In this document: positions 21,283 through 34,329 of the stretch, piece after piece
Position numbering within the stretch: position 1 is the first letter of the stretch
Layout: every line of letters begins with the position of its first letter
DNA from: Mesaphorura yosii
Taxonomy: Eukaryota; Arthropoda; Collembola; Poduromorpha; Tullbergiidae
Length of the DNA stretch: 55,436 nt
Direction: 5' to 3'
Assembly (NCBI GenBank): GCA_009869945.1
Contig: WIXG01000446.1
Location: forward strand, 1 to 55,436
Translations under genes and position numbers: made by a program
The notes under the pieces: generated by a model
Told to the model about the DNA's origin: nothing
Seen by the model: the letters and a program-made list of their open reading frames with translations, nothing else
Databases searched by the model: none

Positions 21283-21770
21283 GCCCACCCACCGTCACCG
21301 CCTTCGCAATCCCAATCGCAGTCACTTTCGCGCCTGGGGTTGGAGATTTTGAAGCGAATGAGCAGAATCAGGAGAAACAAACCATTATCATGGAACTCAA
21401 GAAGCTGAATGATCAGTTGGCGGGGAGGGAGTTGAGCTAGCGGAGCAGGAGCAACAGAAATGCACAGGCGTCGGAGGCTGCAGCGGCAGCACGCAGTTCG
21501 ACGGGAGGTGAAGTCACCGCCGACCGGACGTAGCAGCAGCCACCGCCAGCGAAGAGGAACCGATCAGCACCTTCACTGCTACTGTCGCTCGCCGTCGCTC
21601 CCACATCAACAGTAACGCCAGCGCCGACTCTCTCACAGTGTTCGGCCGCCCCATAGCAACAGCCATCGAGCAGTTGCTGTGCGACCAGTGCGGACACTCC
21701 TCTCAGGCCACGAAGCAGTCCAAGCGTAACAAACCCATTAGATCAGGCGATTAGACTAACCCGTAACTGA
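21283..21770 (+). pseudogene. Possible decayed coding exon interrupted only by three TAG codons
   Basis: From an acceptor-like TTCTGCAG|CC, one frame stays protein-like (KQTIIMELKKLNDQLAGRE, then an Ala/Ser/Pro/Gln-rich stretch) to TGA at 21768-21770. It is broken only by TAG at 21438, 21531 and 21654. Two of these TAGs directly precede CAG or CAA codons, as if CAG had mutated to TAG. The coiled-coil-like start followed by low complexity recalls the end of a bZIP factor, but I do not recognise it. Confidence 0.35.
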
Positions 21771-22071
21771 TTAAACCTTAAGTTTCTTTAAGCATAATAA
21801 AATTAATTAACTAGATTCCTAAGCACAATGTCTGCCTAAGACTCATGGCCAACATTTGTTTTCTTCTCAATACTCCAATGCGATGTTTTCCTTAGTATTA
21901 AATAAATAAATTGTTGAAGAAAAAAGTTATAATAGAAACCCCTGCCTCGTTTATGCGTTGGGTCTCTGCCCGGCTGCAGTGTGTGAGTGAAGGTTGTGAG
22001 GGGATCAAGAAAGAAGGCTCCTCCTGCCCCCATTCCCCGATCGACTTCGACCCGAAGGTTATATAAAGCAG

Positions 22072-22077
22072 TAACTT
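22072..22077 (+). promoter_or_regulatory. TATA box of the neprilysin-like gene
   Basis: TATAAA within TTATATAAAG, upstream of a leader exon that ends at the donor GGGTAAGT (22389/22390). Confidence 0.6.
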
Positions 22078-22341
22078 TCCTTATTTCTTCCTAACCACGC
22101 CGAGTCATGGAGATGGGAATCGGGTTGGGGCAGGTCCGGATCCACGGCCCCTGTCTTTCAGGTTGACGGGTTGGTTGGTCTACGACTGGCTGGCCTCGAG
22201 TGAACGTGACTCGTTTTCCTGCTTGTCGGCTGCGTTCCACGACAGTGGTTTCACTGAGCAGTTGTGTGATTAGCGACAGAAAAAACTAGCGAGAAGAAGC
22301 TGCTTTTTGTAGGTAGTACACGCGTCGTCTGCTCGTGCGCA

Positions 22342-22557
22342 ATGACGCGGGACGGTCGATTGGCAGCGTGTCGCCTGGCCTTCGATCGGGTAAGTCGGTC
22401 GGCGAGACGAGCGGACGTCAGTCGCCGAGGAGTAATTACACGTTGTTCCTGTAATTGTACTTAATTTCAGCAGCAGTATTTGCGTTTCATGGGAGCGGCG
22501 CTAATTGGACTCGTTTGCATACGGAATTGTGCAAATTGGGAGTGCAAACTGACATAA
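22342..22557 (+). other. Spliced upstream open reading frame in the neprilysin-like leader
   Basis: The leader is spliced 22389 to 22471. An ATG at 22342 is joined in frame across this intron to TAA at 22555-22557, encoding about 44 residues (MTRDGRLAACRLAFDR in the first exon). A second in-frame ATG lies at 22489. Such an uORF would be expected to lower translation of the main frame that starts at 22659. Confidence 0.45.
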
Positions 22558-22658
22558 AGCCTGGAGTCTGCCGTGGCCGGGCGATCAGTCCAGCAACCAC
22601 TCGCGTTCACCACACTCGGAAGACAAATCAAGTTGAGATACAAAAGTCAGAAGGTAGG

Positions 22659-25600
22659 ATGGTGTTTCTGGAGGGTCTCAGCCACCCGATGAGCGTCCGT
22701 TCCATCTCGCAGCAGGCATTCGTCGTGGGGGAGGGCGACGAGGAGGACGCCACCTCCGAGTTTGATGGCTCCTCCGATGTCCACACGCCGGCGCCGTCTA
22801 CCTTCGGGGAGGAGGGCAAAGGCTCCAGCGCCTCCTCTCTCCGGGCGCAGTGGCCGGGCTGTCTCACGCCCTTCCGCGCCGTGGCGGCCATCGCGTCGCT
22901 GTGCGGGCTCGTTCTCGCCCTGGCCGTGGCGTTGTCTGTCCTCGTCGGCCTCTACGTGGCCACCTTCCGTAAGTGATACTCTCGGTTCAATTAGCGCGTT
23001 GCTGGGCGCACGACCTACGTGACTTGCTGTGCATCCGGTTTGGATTTCCAGCGATAACAGTAACATTACACCTGGGCACTAATTGCCGACTAATCACTTT
23101 CCATGACGTCAGACAGGCCATCTCTGTCTTGTAATTGACCCCAGCCACTCGGCTCACTCTTTAATTCTTTCTTTATTGCTCTCTTTATCGCTCTCTTTAA
23201 TTTTCTCTTTGTTCAGCCGAGTTTGAGGTATGTCGCAGTCCGTCGTGCCTGCGGACGGCGACGCTGTTTCTGAAGACGATGGACGCGAGCGTGGACCCGT
23301 GCGAGGACTTCCACCGCTTCGCCTGCGGCAACTGGATAGCCGACACGGCCTCCGCCGTCTCCGTTCCTATGTTTGACCACACCACCATCATGCGCGACCG
23401 CATCGTGGGGCGTCTCCGCCTCCTCGCCGAGGGCATCACCACCGACGACATTCCCGTCCTCCAGCAAGTCCGCCGCATGTACGACTCCTGCGTCGACACC
23501 GATGCCATCGAGGACGAGGGATTCGCCCCTCTCGTTCACTTCCTCTCCGACCTCCTCCCTTTCAGTAACGAAACCAAGGGGCCGAGGCCCTCTTTGGCGG
23601 CGGTGCTGGGGAGGATCCGGCGGCGGACCGACCAAAACTATCTACTGGACGTGAGCGTGGATCCTGCCTACATGAACGCGTCCGTCAACACAGTGATGGT
23701 CGACCAGCCCGACCTCGTCCTCTCCACCGACCAGTTCGCAGACGCAGACATCCTCCGCGAATACCGGAAGGTCATGGCCGAGGTTCTCGGCCGCCTCAAC
23801 GTCACCTTCGGCGCCAATAACAGCCTCGTCGCCGCCATGGCCGCCTCCGCCGAGCGCATCATCGCGCTCGACAAACGCCTCGCGGCAGCGCAGACGGCGG
23901 ACGCGTTCCGCTCGAAGCCGCAGATGAACAACCTCGTCACCCTCCGCCAATTGAACCTCCTCTTCTCTGGCCGCAGCATCGACGGAAGACGGGACCGCAA
24001 CGCCACAGAAGTGCTGCGCTTTCGGAGGAGGCGGGCCGCCGCCCGAAGAGGCCACGCGCTGCTGTTTGACTGGGTGGAGTACTTCAACACGCTCTTCGAG
24101 GGCGTGGCCCGTTTCGACGAGGACTCGGCCATCATCGTGAATGACCTGCGCTACCTCCGCGCCTTCGCCGCCCTCCTCCGCAACACCTCCCGCCACGACA
24201 TTGGTAAGACAAACAAACATCCCCCTACCTATTTTGTTTCGGTGGACTCTTCTGTTGACTTGTCATGACTCATAGTGGGAAATGAGGTCCCGAAGGGCTG
24301 ACACTTTCTCGGCCAAGGAAGTAATTCTTTCTTTCATAAGAACAATTGTATGACACGAATGCTTGCAATGCGCAAGAAAAAGTTAAGGCAAGGCAATGAA
24401 AAGACCCGGGAAGCACACTTATCGGGCAACAGCGAGAACCGGGCGGCTCAAACCAAGTCGGATGCTTTGCTAAATAATTGGCGTAGGGAAAATTAATCCA
24501 TTGGATTTTTGAATACTCTCATGACCTGAGTCATGTTTAGAAATTTTGATTTCAAGCAAAGGCTCATTTATATCGTGACTGCAATAAAGAAACTAAGTTC
24601 CGGAATTCTGAATCGTATTGAGAAATGGGCCCAATTTATTGAATTAATCGGAGTGCTCGACTTCTTCATACAGGTCTCTAATGAGTCATTTGCGATCAAA
24701 CAAAGCAAGAAAATGGCCAAATTGTGCTGTCTTGACCAAAATAGACCACAAATTGGCGTGAGTGGAATTTTACAATGAGTGACTTAATTTAGAATGCACT
24801 ACCGACGTTTATGAATCATAAAGCATGCAAAGAGAATGCTGCTCGGCGTTAAGTTCATCAACTTATTGTTATTGAGGAACGTTGCACGCAGCTCGCACTT
24901 TCATAATTGTAATTTACCTAATTGGTGATATTAGACACGCGTCGCTAAAGCGCCCGTACTTTTCCGCTGTGTTGATCGCGCCATGCTTTAATTACACCGG
25001 CTTAATTGTGTTTGGCTGTTCTTGTTTCAGACGTGTACCTCGGGTGGCAGCTGGTGTACTCTCTGGGGAAGGACGTTAGCTCCGCCATCCGGGCGCCGCT
25101 CGACGCCTTCACGATGAAGCTGGACGGGGACGAGTCACGGCCGAACCGGCACACGCAGTGCATCACGCTCCTGGACGACACGGTGCCCTTCGCCCTCACG
25201 CACCTGTACGTGCGGAGGTACGTCAACCACTCCGTTATCGCAGAGACACACGAGATGGTCGCTAACATCGTCCGCGCCTTCAAGGCCACCGTGGCGGGCC
25301 TCGACTGGATGGACGAGAACACCATCGGGAGGGCCATTCTCAAGGCCAACCACATTCGTGCCTTCATCGGATACCCCGCCTGGCTCCCCGAGCCCGGCGC
25401 CGTGGAGGCCTACTACGCCGGCCTCTCCTTCGGCACCTCCTTCTTCGGGAACGTGGTGGGGATGCTCGAGTGGGTGGCTGAACAGGAGCTGCGCACCTTC
25501 GGCCAGCTCGTCGACGGAGCCTGGTCCTCGGCCACCGACTCCCCGGCGGAGGCCGACGCCTTCTACGATGACGAGTTGAACGCCATAACCTTCCCTGCGG

Positions 25601-26205
25601 GGTTCCTTCAGACGCCGTTCGTGGGGATGGGACTGAAGGCGACGGACTACGGGGCGCTGGGATCGGTGGTGGGGCACGAGCTGACACACGGCTTCGACAC
25701 GACGGGACGGTACAGCGACGAGGATGGCCGGCTTAACGCGTGGTGGAGCATGGACACGCTCACGCGGTTCCTGGGCAAGGCGGCCTGCTTCGTGGGGCAG
25801 TACTCCGCCTACCGCCTCCCCGAGCTCGACCACCTCCTCGATGCCCCCGCGCACGTAGATGGGCTGCAGACGCTGGCCGAGAACATTGCGGACAACGGCG
25901 GGGTGCGACAGGCGCTGGCGGCGTATCGGCTACACGTGCAGGAGGGGCGGGGCGGGGCGCCGGAGCCGCGGCTACCAGGGCTGGAGGAGTACTCGGCGGA
26001 GCAGCTCTTCTTCCTCTCCTTCGGCCAGAGCTGGTGCTCCTTCATGAACCCCGTCTCCCTCGCCAACATGCTCCAGTCAAACGTCCACTCACCCGCACAG
26101 TTCCGCGTCATCGGGGCCCTCTCAAACTTCGACGAGTTCGCAAGAGTGTGGCAGTGCCCCGCTCACAGCCGCATGAACCCCGCCCACAAGTGCGTCCTCT
26201 GGTGA
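22659..26205 (+). CDS. Neprilysin-like zinc metallopeptidase (M13)
   Basis: There are three coding exons, 22659-22968, 23217-24203 and 25031-26205; 823 residues. It is a type II membrane protein: a cytoplasmic tail rich in Ser and Asp/Glu (1-70), a membrane helix at about 71-100, then the ectodomain opening with CRSPSCLRTATLFL and SVDPCEDFHRFACGNW. The catalytic set is complete: DAFY (about 608-611), VVGHELTHGFD with HELTH 648-652, ENIADNGG (Glu716, Asp720) and the C-terminal CVLW. M13 enzymes cleave small extracellular peptides, including neuropeptides. The start could also be Met at 22689. The intron at 24204-25030 is 827 bases; I saw no missed exon in it. The leader carries an uORF. Confidence 0.94.
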
Positions 26206-26261
26206 CACTCAACCAACCAATGCACTCGCAATATAATGCTAAGATGTAAAGAAAGACTGCG

Positions 26262-26267
26262 AATAAA
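26262..26267 (+). terminator. Polyadenylation signal of the neprilysin-like gene
   Basis: AATAAA 57 bases after the stop. A minus-strand ATTAAA at 26280-26285 may serve the opposing DOCK gene, so the two 3' ends meet here. Confidence 0.65.
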
Positions 26268-26495
26268 CAAGTTCGTACATTTAATGGGGAGAGAAGACAA
26301 AGAACTCATTTCAGAAGAGTACAAAATGCTACAAAATAATTGTATAAGCATAAATGTGTGTGTTAAGGAAGCGAAGGAAGGACGCAGATGGAGTTTTGTT
26401 GACTAGGACAGAGGACAAGAGTGACAAACACACTCAGTTTCAGATTTGGTCAGAATTCGGCTCAGATCAGGAGAGAGAAATTGAGATTGCTGTCT

Positions 26496-29400
26496 TCAGG
26501 GTGGGGGCTGCTCCTCCAGCCGGGCCTCCGCCCGGTTGGCATAGTTGGCCTTGCCGGGAAGTTGGTAGAACTCCTTGTTCGTCTTCCGCCGCTCCCCGCT
26601 CCCGTTGCTCCCCGTGCTCGTGCTGCTCACGCGCGCCCCCTCACCACAACCTTCGCTCTCGCCCCCCGTCGCCCGCATTTTGACTGCTCCGTTCGCAGGC
26701 GGCGTCACCTCGTCGCTGCCCTCCTTCGCCAACGCTGAGTCGGTGTTGCTGGTCTGCTCGAAGCGTTCCTCGTAGGAGGGCGACGTGGGGGTGGCGCAGG
26801 TGGGCGGGAGGAGCTCGTAGTCATCGATCCCGCCTCCGACGAGGTTGTTGATCGAGTTGGAACGCGGCTTCGGCGGCACTGAAACCGAAAAGATAAGAGT
26901 ATTCAGACCCAACTCATTTCAGCCAGGTAATACAATCCGCGTAAAATAGCGCAGACAAAATTAGTGAGTAGAGACGACTCAGAGGTCAGGCTAAATGATC
27001 AAGAATGCAGCCATGCAATTAAAATGACCGGGTAGTGTTAGGCATTTTACCTGGCGGTGGTGTTTTGGTGGGCGTTGGCGGTGCAGGCGGGGTGCTTGCC
27101 CGCGAGGTGCCGCCGCTGTTCTTCGGCGTGAGAGGCGATTTGCCCGTAATCCCGTACGTGTCGTGCTTCAAGAGTCGTCTGGGCAGCTGCGGCGGGGTGG
27201 CGCCCTCACCCGCGTGCCCGACGGACTTTGGCGGGAGGGGCGGCCCGAGAAGGAGTGCCTCTTGCACACCTTCCATGACGAAATAGCTCTCGTTGGTGAC
27301 GGCCGAGAAGGAGCCGAAGCCTGAGGGGGCGGCAGCTTTCTCTGCGTCGGCGGAGAGTTCGCGTACGCGGCTGGGCGGCATGAGAATGTATTCTGAGGAG
27401 GCTGGCTGCGGTGGTGGACTGCTGCTTCGCTTGCTGCCCGGCGGCTCGTTGCTGCTCGCCACGGAAGCCGTGCTCGCGTTGGAGGCCGTGGCAGAGGCGC
27501 TGTTGTGGCCGCGTGGTAGAAACTGTCGTTTGCTGCTCCGGTTCGGAATGGGCGGAGGCGAGGCAGTGGCCGAGCCGTCCACTCCGTCCAGCTGGAGCCC
27601 TGAGGAGTATGTTCGGAGGAGCATGTTGACTTTGCTCTCGTCCGGTTTGGCGTAAAAGTCTTCGTCGTCGTCGGAGGGTGGGAGCGGGCGCGTTGGTGGC
27701 GGTGGCGGTGCGGCTGAGGGCGGCATGTGCAGCTGCTCCTGATGGTCGTCGAAGATGGAGCCCACGAGGTGGCCGTAGCCTGTGGACGACGTCGACGAGC
27801 GGTTGCTCAGACTCAGCGAGGACGCGCTGACGAGGTCTCGCCCGGTGGCGGGTTTCCGGAGGGAGTTCGCCTGACGAGGCACGGGAGGCAGTGGTGTGCT
27901 GAAAAGAGAGTGAACGTTAGACACACTGACCATAAATAATAATAGACCGATAAAACGAATGCGTCCGTATCGATCGACGGCTCTCGCTCAACTTACTAGA
28001 CGATGCTGCTTCCGCTGGTGGTTTTCCTGAAGGAGTCCCTCGGCCCCGCCTCACCCGGCTTGGCGCCGCCGAATTTGTTCCTGGTGGCTGGGGAGTAGTT
28101 GAAGTCGTTCTGGACGGCGCTCTTCATCTGCGCGAAACACTCGAGGAGTCGTTTGTGGAGTGGCTGGACGCCGGTGGGAGCGAGTCGTCCGTGGAGGGCG
28201 AGTGCCTCCTCTAGCACGCTCATCTGCTCCAAAATGGCCGCGTGGAGGCGGGCGACGTGGGCAAGCGACTCCGCGTCGGCCGACTCGAGGAACTGCGAGG
28301 TGAAAAATGCGTCTCGGTACTTTGGGAGGCCGCCCATGACGGCTGCGTCGAGCATCCCCTGCAGCCGCATGCTGAGAGGGTTTACGTTGACGGGGCGACC
28401 CGGCTCGGCGCCCCCGCCGTTCGCGAACTGGGCGACGAGGGCTGCGAGGGTGCGGTTGACATCCTCCATCTTCTCGACGGCGAAACGGACGGGGGTGAGT
28501 TCTTCGACGTGGCGGTGGACGACCTCGAACCAGCGGAGGATGCCGGGGAGGGGTGCGGCGGTGGTGAGCGTCGTCCGCTCGATCCACATGTGCTTGAACT
28601 CGTTCTCCTCCACGTCCCCGTCCTTCTCCTTCTCCTTCTTGAGACGTCGGTCGAAGTGGAAGCTGGTGACATTGTTAACGTTGTAGTAAGATTGGATTGG
28701 CTCCGCGATGTGGCGCCCATGACGCGCCGCGTTGGCGAAAAGCGCGTTGCGGGGGATGGCGGGCCGAGGCTTGACGGAGCAGATCTGCAGGAACTGTCCC
28801 CCGGAGCTGAGGAAGGAGTCGTCGGGCGGCGTCATCTGCTTGAGCACCTCGACAGAGGGCCACTCGGCGAGGAGGCGCTGGCTGAAGGTCGCCAGGCGCT
28901 CGTACTCCTGCCCCCGGTAGACAAACTCCTTGTTCTGAAAAGAGACAAAAATAAGTAAGTGACCTATCGAGAGATTGCCATGTCTCCTTGTCTTTTACCT
29001 TGACGAAAAGGGGGAATCCGGTGCCATAGAAGGCGACGCGGAAGTATTCCGGCTCCGGCCTGTGCTCTTTGAGGATGTTGTCGAAAAACGTGGCCTGCGT
29101 CTTGAGGAGTTTGGCGAGCTTGTCGTAGTCGAGGAGCTGCGTCTCGTAGATGTCTGAGAGCTCCTTGCAGAGGGGGATGCCCTGCTCCCACAGCTTCCCC
29201 GCGTCAAAGTACTCGATGACCTGGAGCGAGAGCGCCTCCTTCCGCTCGAGCTCCGTCTGGGCGGGCTGGCCGTGCTCAGGCGGGAGGCGGGCACCGTCGT
29301 CAGGACGCCAGCTGAGCATTTGGCTGTGCAAGAGGAGGGTGAAGCCCGCCTCCACAAAGTTCTCGGCGGAGACGTGGAGGTCGTGGAGTTTGTAGACGTA

Positions 29401-32400
29401 GCGGAGGTACATCTCGCGCCGCCGAACCTCCGTCTGGTAGAACTCCAGCAGGTTGACCGTGGTCGCCATCCGCTTGTCCCGGTTCTCCTCGCCCTGCAGT
29501 ACGCTCCGGTAGTCAAGTAGGCGCTCCAGCAGCACCGTCACCGCCTCCACGAAACTCACCCCGGCCGCCTTCCATGATGGATTCGCCTCCTCCAGCCGCT
29601 CCATCAGACTAAAGCAAGTTAAAGGGGAAGAGTCAGTTTATAAACGAGAGAAGAAGAGAAGAGAGGAAGTTGATCTTTACATTTTGTGGAAGAGGCGTCT
29701 GTAGTGGTCGTCGCCCTTGGCGGCCGCCACGAGCTCGTCCAGCCGATCGATGAGTTCTGCCTCGACGGAGCGGAAGTGGCCGGCGGAGGCCTGCTCGACG
29801 GCGAGGAGATCGTAGAAGAGGGCGAGGGTGGCGACGCGGAGGCGGGGTTCTGGGACGAGGGTGATTTCGAGGAAGGGGCCGACGATGTCTGGGAGGAAGG
29901 CGGCCTTGTGCTCGCCCAGCTCCGCCCACATGGTCAGGATCTGGTCGCCCATGCGGAGGCGCATATCGCCATAGCGCCGCCGTATCCCGTCCGCTTTTGT
30001 CTCGCGGAACCGCTCCAGTTGGAGGCCCGGCTGGGTGAGGAAGGCCGTAGCGAGTGTGAAGTACTGCGACCACAGGTCAGCGTCGAAGCTGTACTTGTGC
30101 AGGAAGTGTAGCGCCAGCGGCTGCGCCAGCTCCGCCAGGGCGCGGAGGAGAACGGAGTCGGTGAGCAGCTTCATCGTGAGCCACTCGGGCGGGAAGACGT
30201 CCTGCCGCACCAAATCCCGAAACACGTAGAGCACCCGCCCCAGGAGCTCTTTGAGAGAGGCGCGTTCGCCGTAGCCGTCCCAGAGGCGGTTATAGTGGAA
30301 GGTGCCCATCAGCTGCAGAAGCCCCACCATGCACGCCACCAAATTGCCCTGAAACAAGAGAGCAGGGAGGATATCAGGGGCAGTGTCCCACAAGTAGACG
30401 GGGTGTGTTCGCCTGGGTGGGCTTACTCACAGGGCCCTAGCGAGCAGACACACCCGCTGTGTGCTCTGACAACGACGCTCTACACGCGTTACACAAACCA
30501 CCGCATTTCGCTGGGGACAAATCACAACTCACCCGATTAGAAAGGCAGACCCCCTGGGGGATGAGGAGCTCCTCACAAATTCGGGAGGAAGAGCTACCCG
30601 GGCCTCTGCCACTCCCGAATTTGTGGGACTCAGCTATCTCCTCCGAACAGAACGTTAAGCAGGCACACAAAGCACATGAAGCCACGCCTCAGAGCGACTA
30701 ATTAATTAAGGGTTAGCCGGGTCAGAGCCACACCACGCCACACGGTTAAAGACGGGTTAATTTTTTAATTTTAGTTTTATTCACTTACGACGATGGCTGA
30801 GCGTCGTTCGAGGACGAGGACGGACTGGACGAGTTTGTCAAGGGTGGCGACAGCGAGGATTTCGATGTCGTCGTGGACCGAGTTTGGAGCGTGGAGGAAG
30901 CGGGCGTAGAGGAAGGAGAGGATGTCGCCGAGGAGGTCGGTGCAGAGTTTGAGTTCTTCGCGGAGGCCGAGGTGGTGGCGAAGGTGCTTGCAGATCTCGG
31001 GGAGGATGAGGCGGCGGGAGGGGGCGTCGGCGAAGAGGGGGCTCTGGGCCAGGTGGTGGAGGGCGGTCAGTTTGGCCGGCGAGAGAGGGTGGATCGAGTC
31101 GCGGAGGGGGATGGCGCCCAGGAGGGCAACGACGAGGCGCGTGACGTCGAGGGGCGCCATGGCGCGGAGGAGTTGCGAGTAGAGGCGGGAGAGGTTGTAG
31201 AGAGCAGCCGCCTTGACGGGCACGTGGTCGGTCTCCGCGTGGGGGGCGCCGGCGCAGACGGCGGGGGCGCCAATGCCGGTGGTACAGCGGGGGCAGGGGC
31301 TCATCATTTCGGTGATTCCTGCGAAGACACCTTGGACATCGCGGGCGAGGGAGTCGTTGAGTTCTCCGCCCGAGGCGCGTGTGAAGAGAACGTGTGACTG
31401 GACGACAAACTTGAAGGTGTACTCGAGGGTCTCGAAGCACTTTTGTATCTGTTTGAAGGAGAGTTTGGGGGCTGTGTGGAGAACGCGAGCGTAGTGGGCG
31501 ACGGAGGAGAGGAGGCCTTTGTAGACGAGGGCGGCTGCGAAGTGGTTGGCGATGTACTGGTCGATGACTGGCTTGAAGTGCTCGAACTTTGGATCCTCGA
31601 GCATGGAGAAGATGTTGACGAGGACGATGAAGACGTTCCCCGAATTGTCATTGGACTCGCCCTCTTCCGAGAGGAACATGGCGAAGAGCACGTCGAGCAC
31701 GTCCTGCAGGAACTTGACCACCTCCTCCCCAGACAAGTGAGCCACGCTCATCAGCGTCTCCCGCACCTTCTCCGGCTGCTGCTTCCACTTCAGCAGAGAC
31801 ACCAGGTCCACTGTAAAATATACATGAATTGTAATCAGCATTAAGCATAATCAATCTATATCTGTAAAGAGTAAAGTAAGGAGTTTCCATACTGTTTTGA
31901 GTGAGTTTGGTGGAGACGAGGAGGGTCGAGACGTTGAGAACCTCCTTCGCATTCCGCACAAAGGCCTGGCTGCTGCCCCAGGCCTCCTTTTCCTTCAGCT
32001 CCTTTGAGTCCCTCTCCTTCCCCTTCCCCTCCTTCTCCTTCTGGCTCTCCTTGTCTTTGTCCTTCTCGTCCTTCCCTGGAGATGTGCTCTGGTGTGAGGG
32101 GAGGGCGAGGTAAGCGCGGGGGTCGCGGAGTTTGTTTCTGTCCTCGCACTTGTAGACGAAGAGTTCGTGAGCGCCGTCCTTGAGCGTCGTGCCCTCCTCG
32201 TCCATCAGCCGCACGTAAGAAAACCCAAACAGCTTCTTCTCATTCTTCTCTTTCGCTGCATAAAAAGAGAAGAAAGAAGTCATTAGACATCAAACTCAAG
32301 TCTGCCTCCTCCTCTGTGTTAGGTTAGATTCTCACTTGAGCAATGTCGGAACTCGAGGCGGAGGTGGGTAGAGGGGAAGCGCTCAATGGGGACGGAGAGG

Positions 32401-34328
32401 CGGATAGTCTCGTGCCACTTTGGGCAATTGGCGTGGTACAGGATGACCGACTGGTACTCGTCCACCAGACCCGTCCCGTTGCACACGTGAATGTAAGAGG
32501 CAGGCGGAACCGGCCCTACGCCCTCGGAGGGCACGTCCAGCACGAGGAGGGTCACTTCGATGTTTTTCCCCGTCGTCTTGCCGCTCTTCTCAAAGTCGCC
32601 GCTCTCGAGGGTGAGATACAGGTCGTTCCGCACGTCGCCCGGCATGATGACGTCCGGGAAGCCGAGCTTCTTCGTGATGACGAGCGAGGACGCGGAGGAG
32701 ATGATCGCTTTGCTCGTGAAGAGGACGGGATTCTCCAGGCGAATGTGCTGCAGGTCCCCACAAAGCAGCTTCAGCGTCACCACCACCGAGTGCGCGCCCG
32801 CAGAGCCCGACAGAGGCGACACCTTGCTCAGCTGGCGGCGGATGAGGAGTTCGTGGAGCTGGAAATAGTCGCGCTCGTCGCAGGAGAAGAGCTTGAAGGA
32901 GAGCTCGCGGTCCTCCTCAAGGAAGGAGGCGGAGGGGAGGGGAGTCTCGCCATCGTCGCCCTCCTCCGGGGCCTCCGCCCGCACCACGCTCGGGTTGACG
33001 ACGTCACCGATATTGAGCACTCCGCCCGCGAAGGGGCGTTTGTAGAGGTGGGCAGACTTCTTAGCGGAGGCGGACTCTGAGTAGAACATGCGGCCCACGC
33101 GGATGACGTGGACGACGAGGAAGAGCTCCTTCGAGAGGTCGCCCACGCCGAGGTCCTCGAAGACGGTGAGCCCCTGACACTGCAGCTTGTCCACAAAGTT
33201 TGACAGCCCGTCCCGCCGGAACTGCACCATAAACCGCTCCGTGATGAAGGCGCCCCGACCCCCGTCGAAGAGTGAGAAGTAAATCTCGCAGTCGTCGTTC
33301 AGTGGCGTGGAAAAGTCGCGGACGGAGAGGAGGAGGTGGTACGGCAGCGACCGCCGCGCGCATGCACGCACCGAACGCCGCCTCTTCCGGAGCGTGCCGC
33401 TCCCCCGAAGCGCGTCGCCGTTCTCAACGGAGCGGACGTGGACGTTGTAGAGCTCCACAGCGCCGAGCGCCTCGGGGCAGGCGCGCTCGAAGCCAATGCG
33501 GGGGACGAGGTCAAGACCGAGGCGGCGGTTGCCCCAGTCGATCTTGCGCGTGAGCCGGAGCCGGAGCTCCCTAAGCTGGTCCTGTGTGAGGGGGCCCGTA
33601 ATAAGCGCCTTCCGCCCGTCCATCAGGTCCAGCATTCCCCGCCGAATCACCTCAAACTGGTACGCAGACGACCCGCCGTCGGCGTAGATCCGCTTCCAGT
33701 GCTCGTCCCACTCACGCACCACCTCCACGATCTCCTCCGCCACTTCGTCCCCCCCCTTTCCCTCTCCCCCCTCACTCTCCTTCTGCTCCCTCTGCTCTCG
33801 GGCGTCGGGGCTGGCGGAGGTGACGCTCCCTCGTGACAGAGTCGAGCAGGACGTTGGGGTCGTGTTGCTGGTGGCGGAGACGCGTGAGGTCGCTGCGGGG
33901 CAGGCGGAGGTGGCGGGGGCCGGCTTGAGGCGTACGTGGTTGCCTGGGAAGATCCCCACGACGGAGCGTCGGCTTTTGGCGTAGCCTCGATACCAGCCTG
34001 CATAAATAGGGCCTCTTAAACACAATTCTTCATGCAGAAGTCTATTCTTCGTAAACCAGAAATTGAAACAGTCTTACCCTCCAGCTCGCCGACGAGGAAG
34101 ACGACGTCTCCGAGGTCGATATCGATGCCATGCGGAGGGATGACGTCCGTGCCCCGGAAAGAACAAATCGCTGAACCACAAACATGTTTAGAATGATCAA
34201 TCAAAAGCAGTAAGAGAAGATTACGATTAGGTTAGGGGAGAGGACTTACCCACTGCGCAGGTTCCCTCCGGAAGGGGCTGCCACCGGGGCCCGCTGCCAG
34301 TGTCGTTGCTGTCGCTGCTGGCCTCCAT
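26496..34328 (-). CDS. DOCK-family guanine exchange factor (DOCK-B, DOCK3/4 or Sponge-like)
   Basis: There are ten exons: 34328-34250, 34170-34078, 33997-32336, 32255-31893, 31810-30789, 30348-29681, 29608-28999, 28934-27997, 27898-27051 and 26878-26496; all phases agree, 2221 residues. The order is an SH3 domain (CAVAICSFRG ... GWYRGYAK ... VGIFP), a helical region with IDWGNRRLGLDLVPR, the C2-like DHR1 that binds phosphoinositides (NDLYLTLESGDFEKSGKT, then FRHCSTKEKNEKKLFGFSYV), an armadillo-like middle and the DHR2 exchange domain (exons 7-8). It ends in a long Pro/Ser-rich tail with PxxP motifs (PPLPPK, PLPPVPRQ) for SH3 partners. DOCK-A/B proteins work with ELMO to activate Rac. HVIRVGRM and the following Tyr-Lys-Arg-Pro-Phe stretch look closer to DOCK3/4 than DOCK1, but this is from memory. 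The charged Glu/Lys insert in exon 4 looks lineage-specific. Confidence 0.93.
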
Positions 34329-34329
34329 C

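Noticed and set aside
27996..28002. TAG ending DOCK exon 8
   Set aside because: The TAG overlaps a donor (TA|GTAAGT); splicing to 27898 gives a Tyr codon and the tail continues in frame.
30437..30701. Open frames in the DOCK intron 30349-30788
   Set aside because: They are not conserved-looking and lie wholly inside an intron bounded by good splice sites in matching phase.
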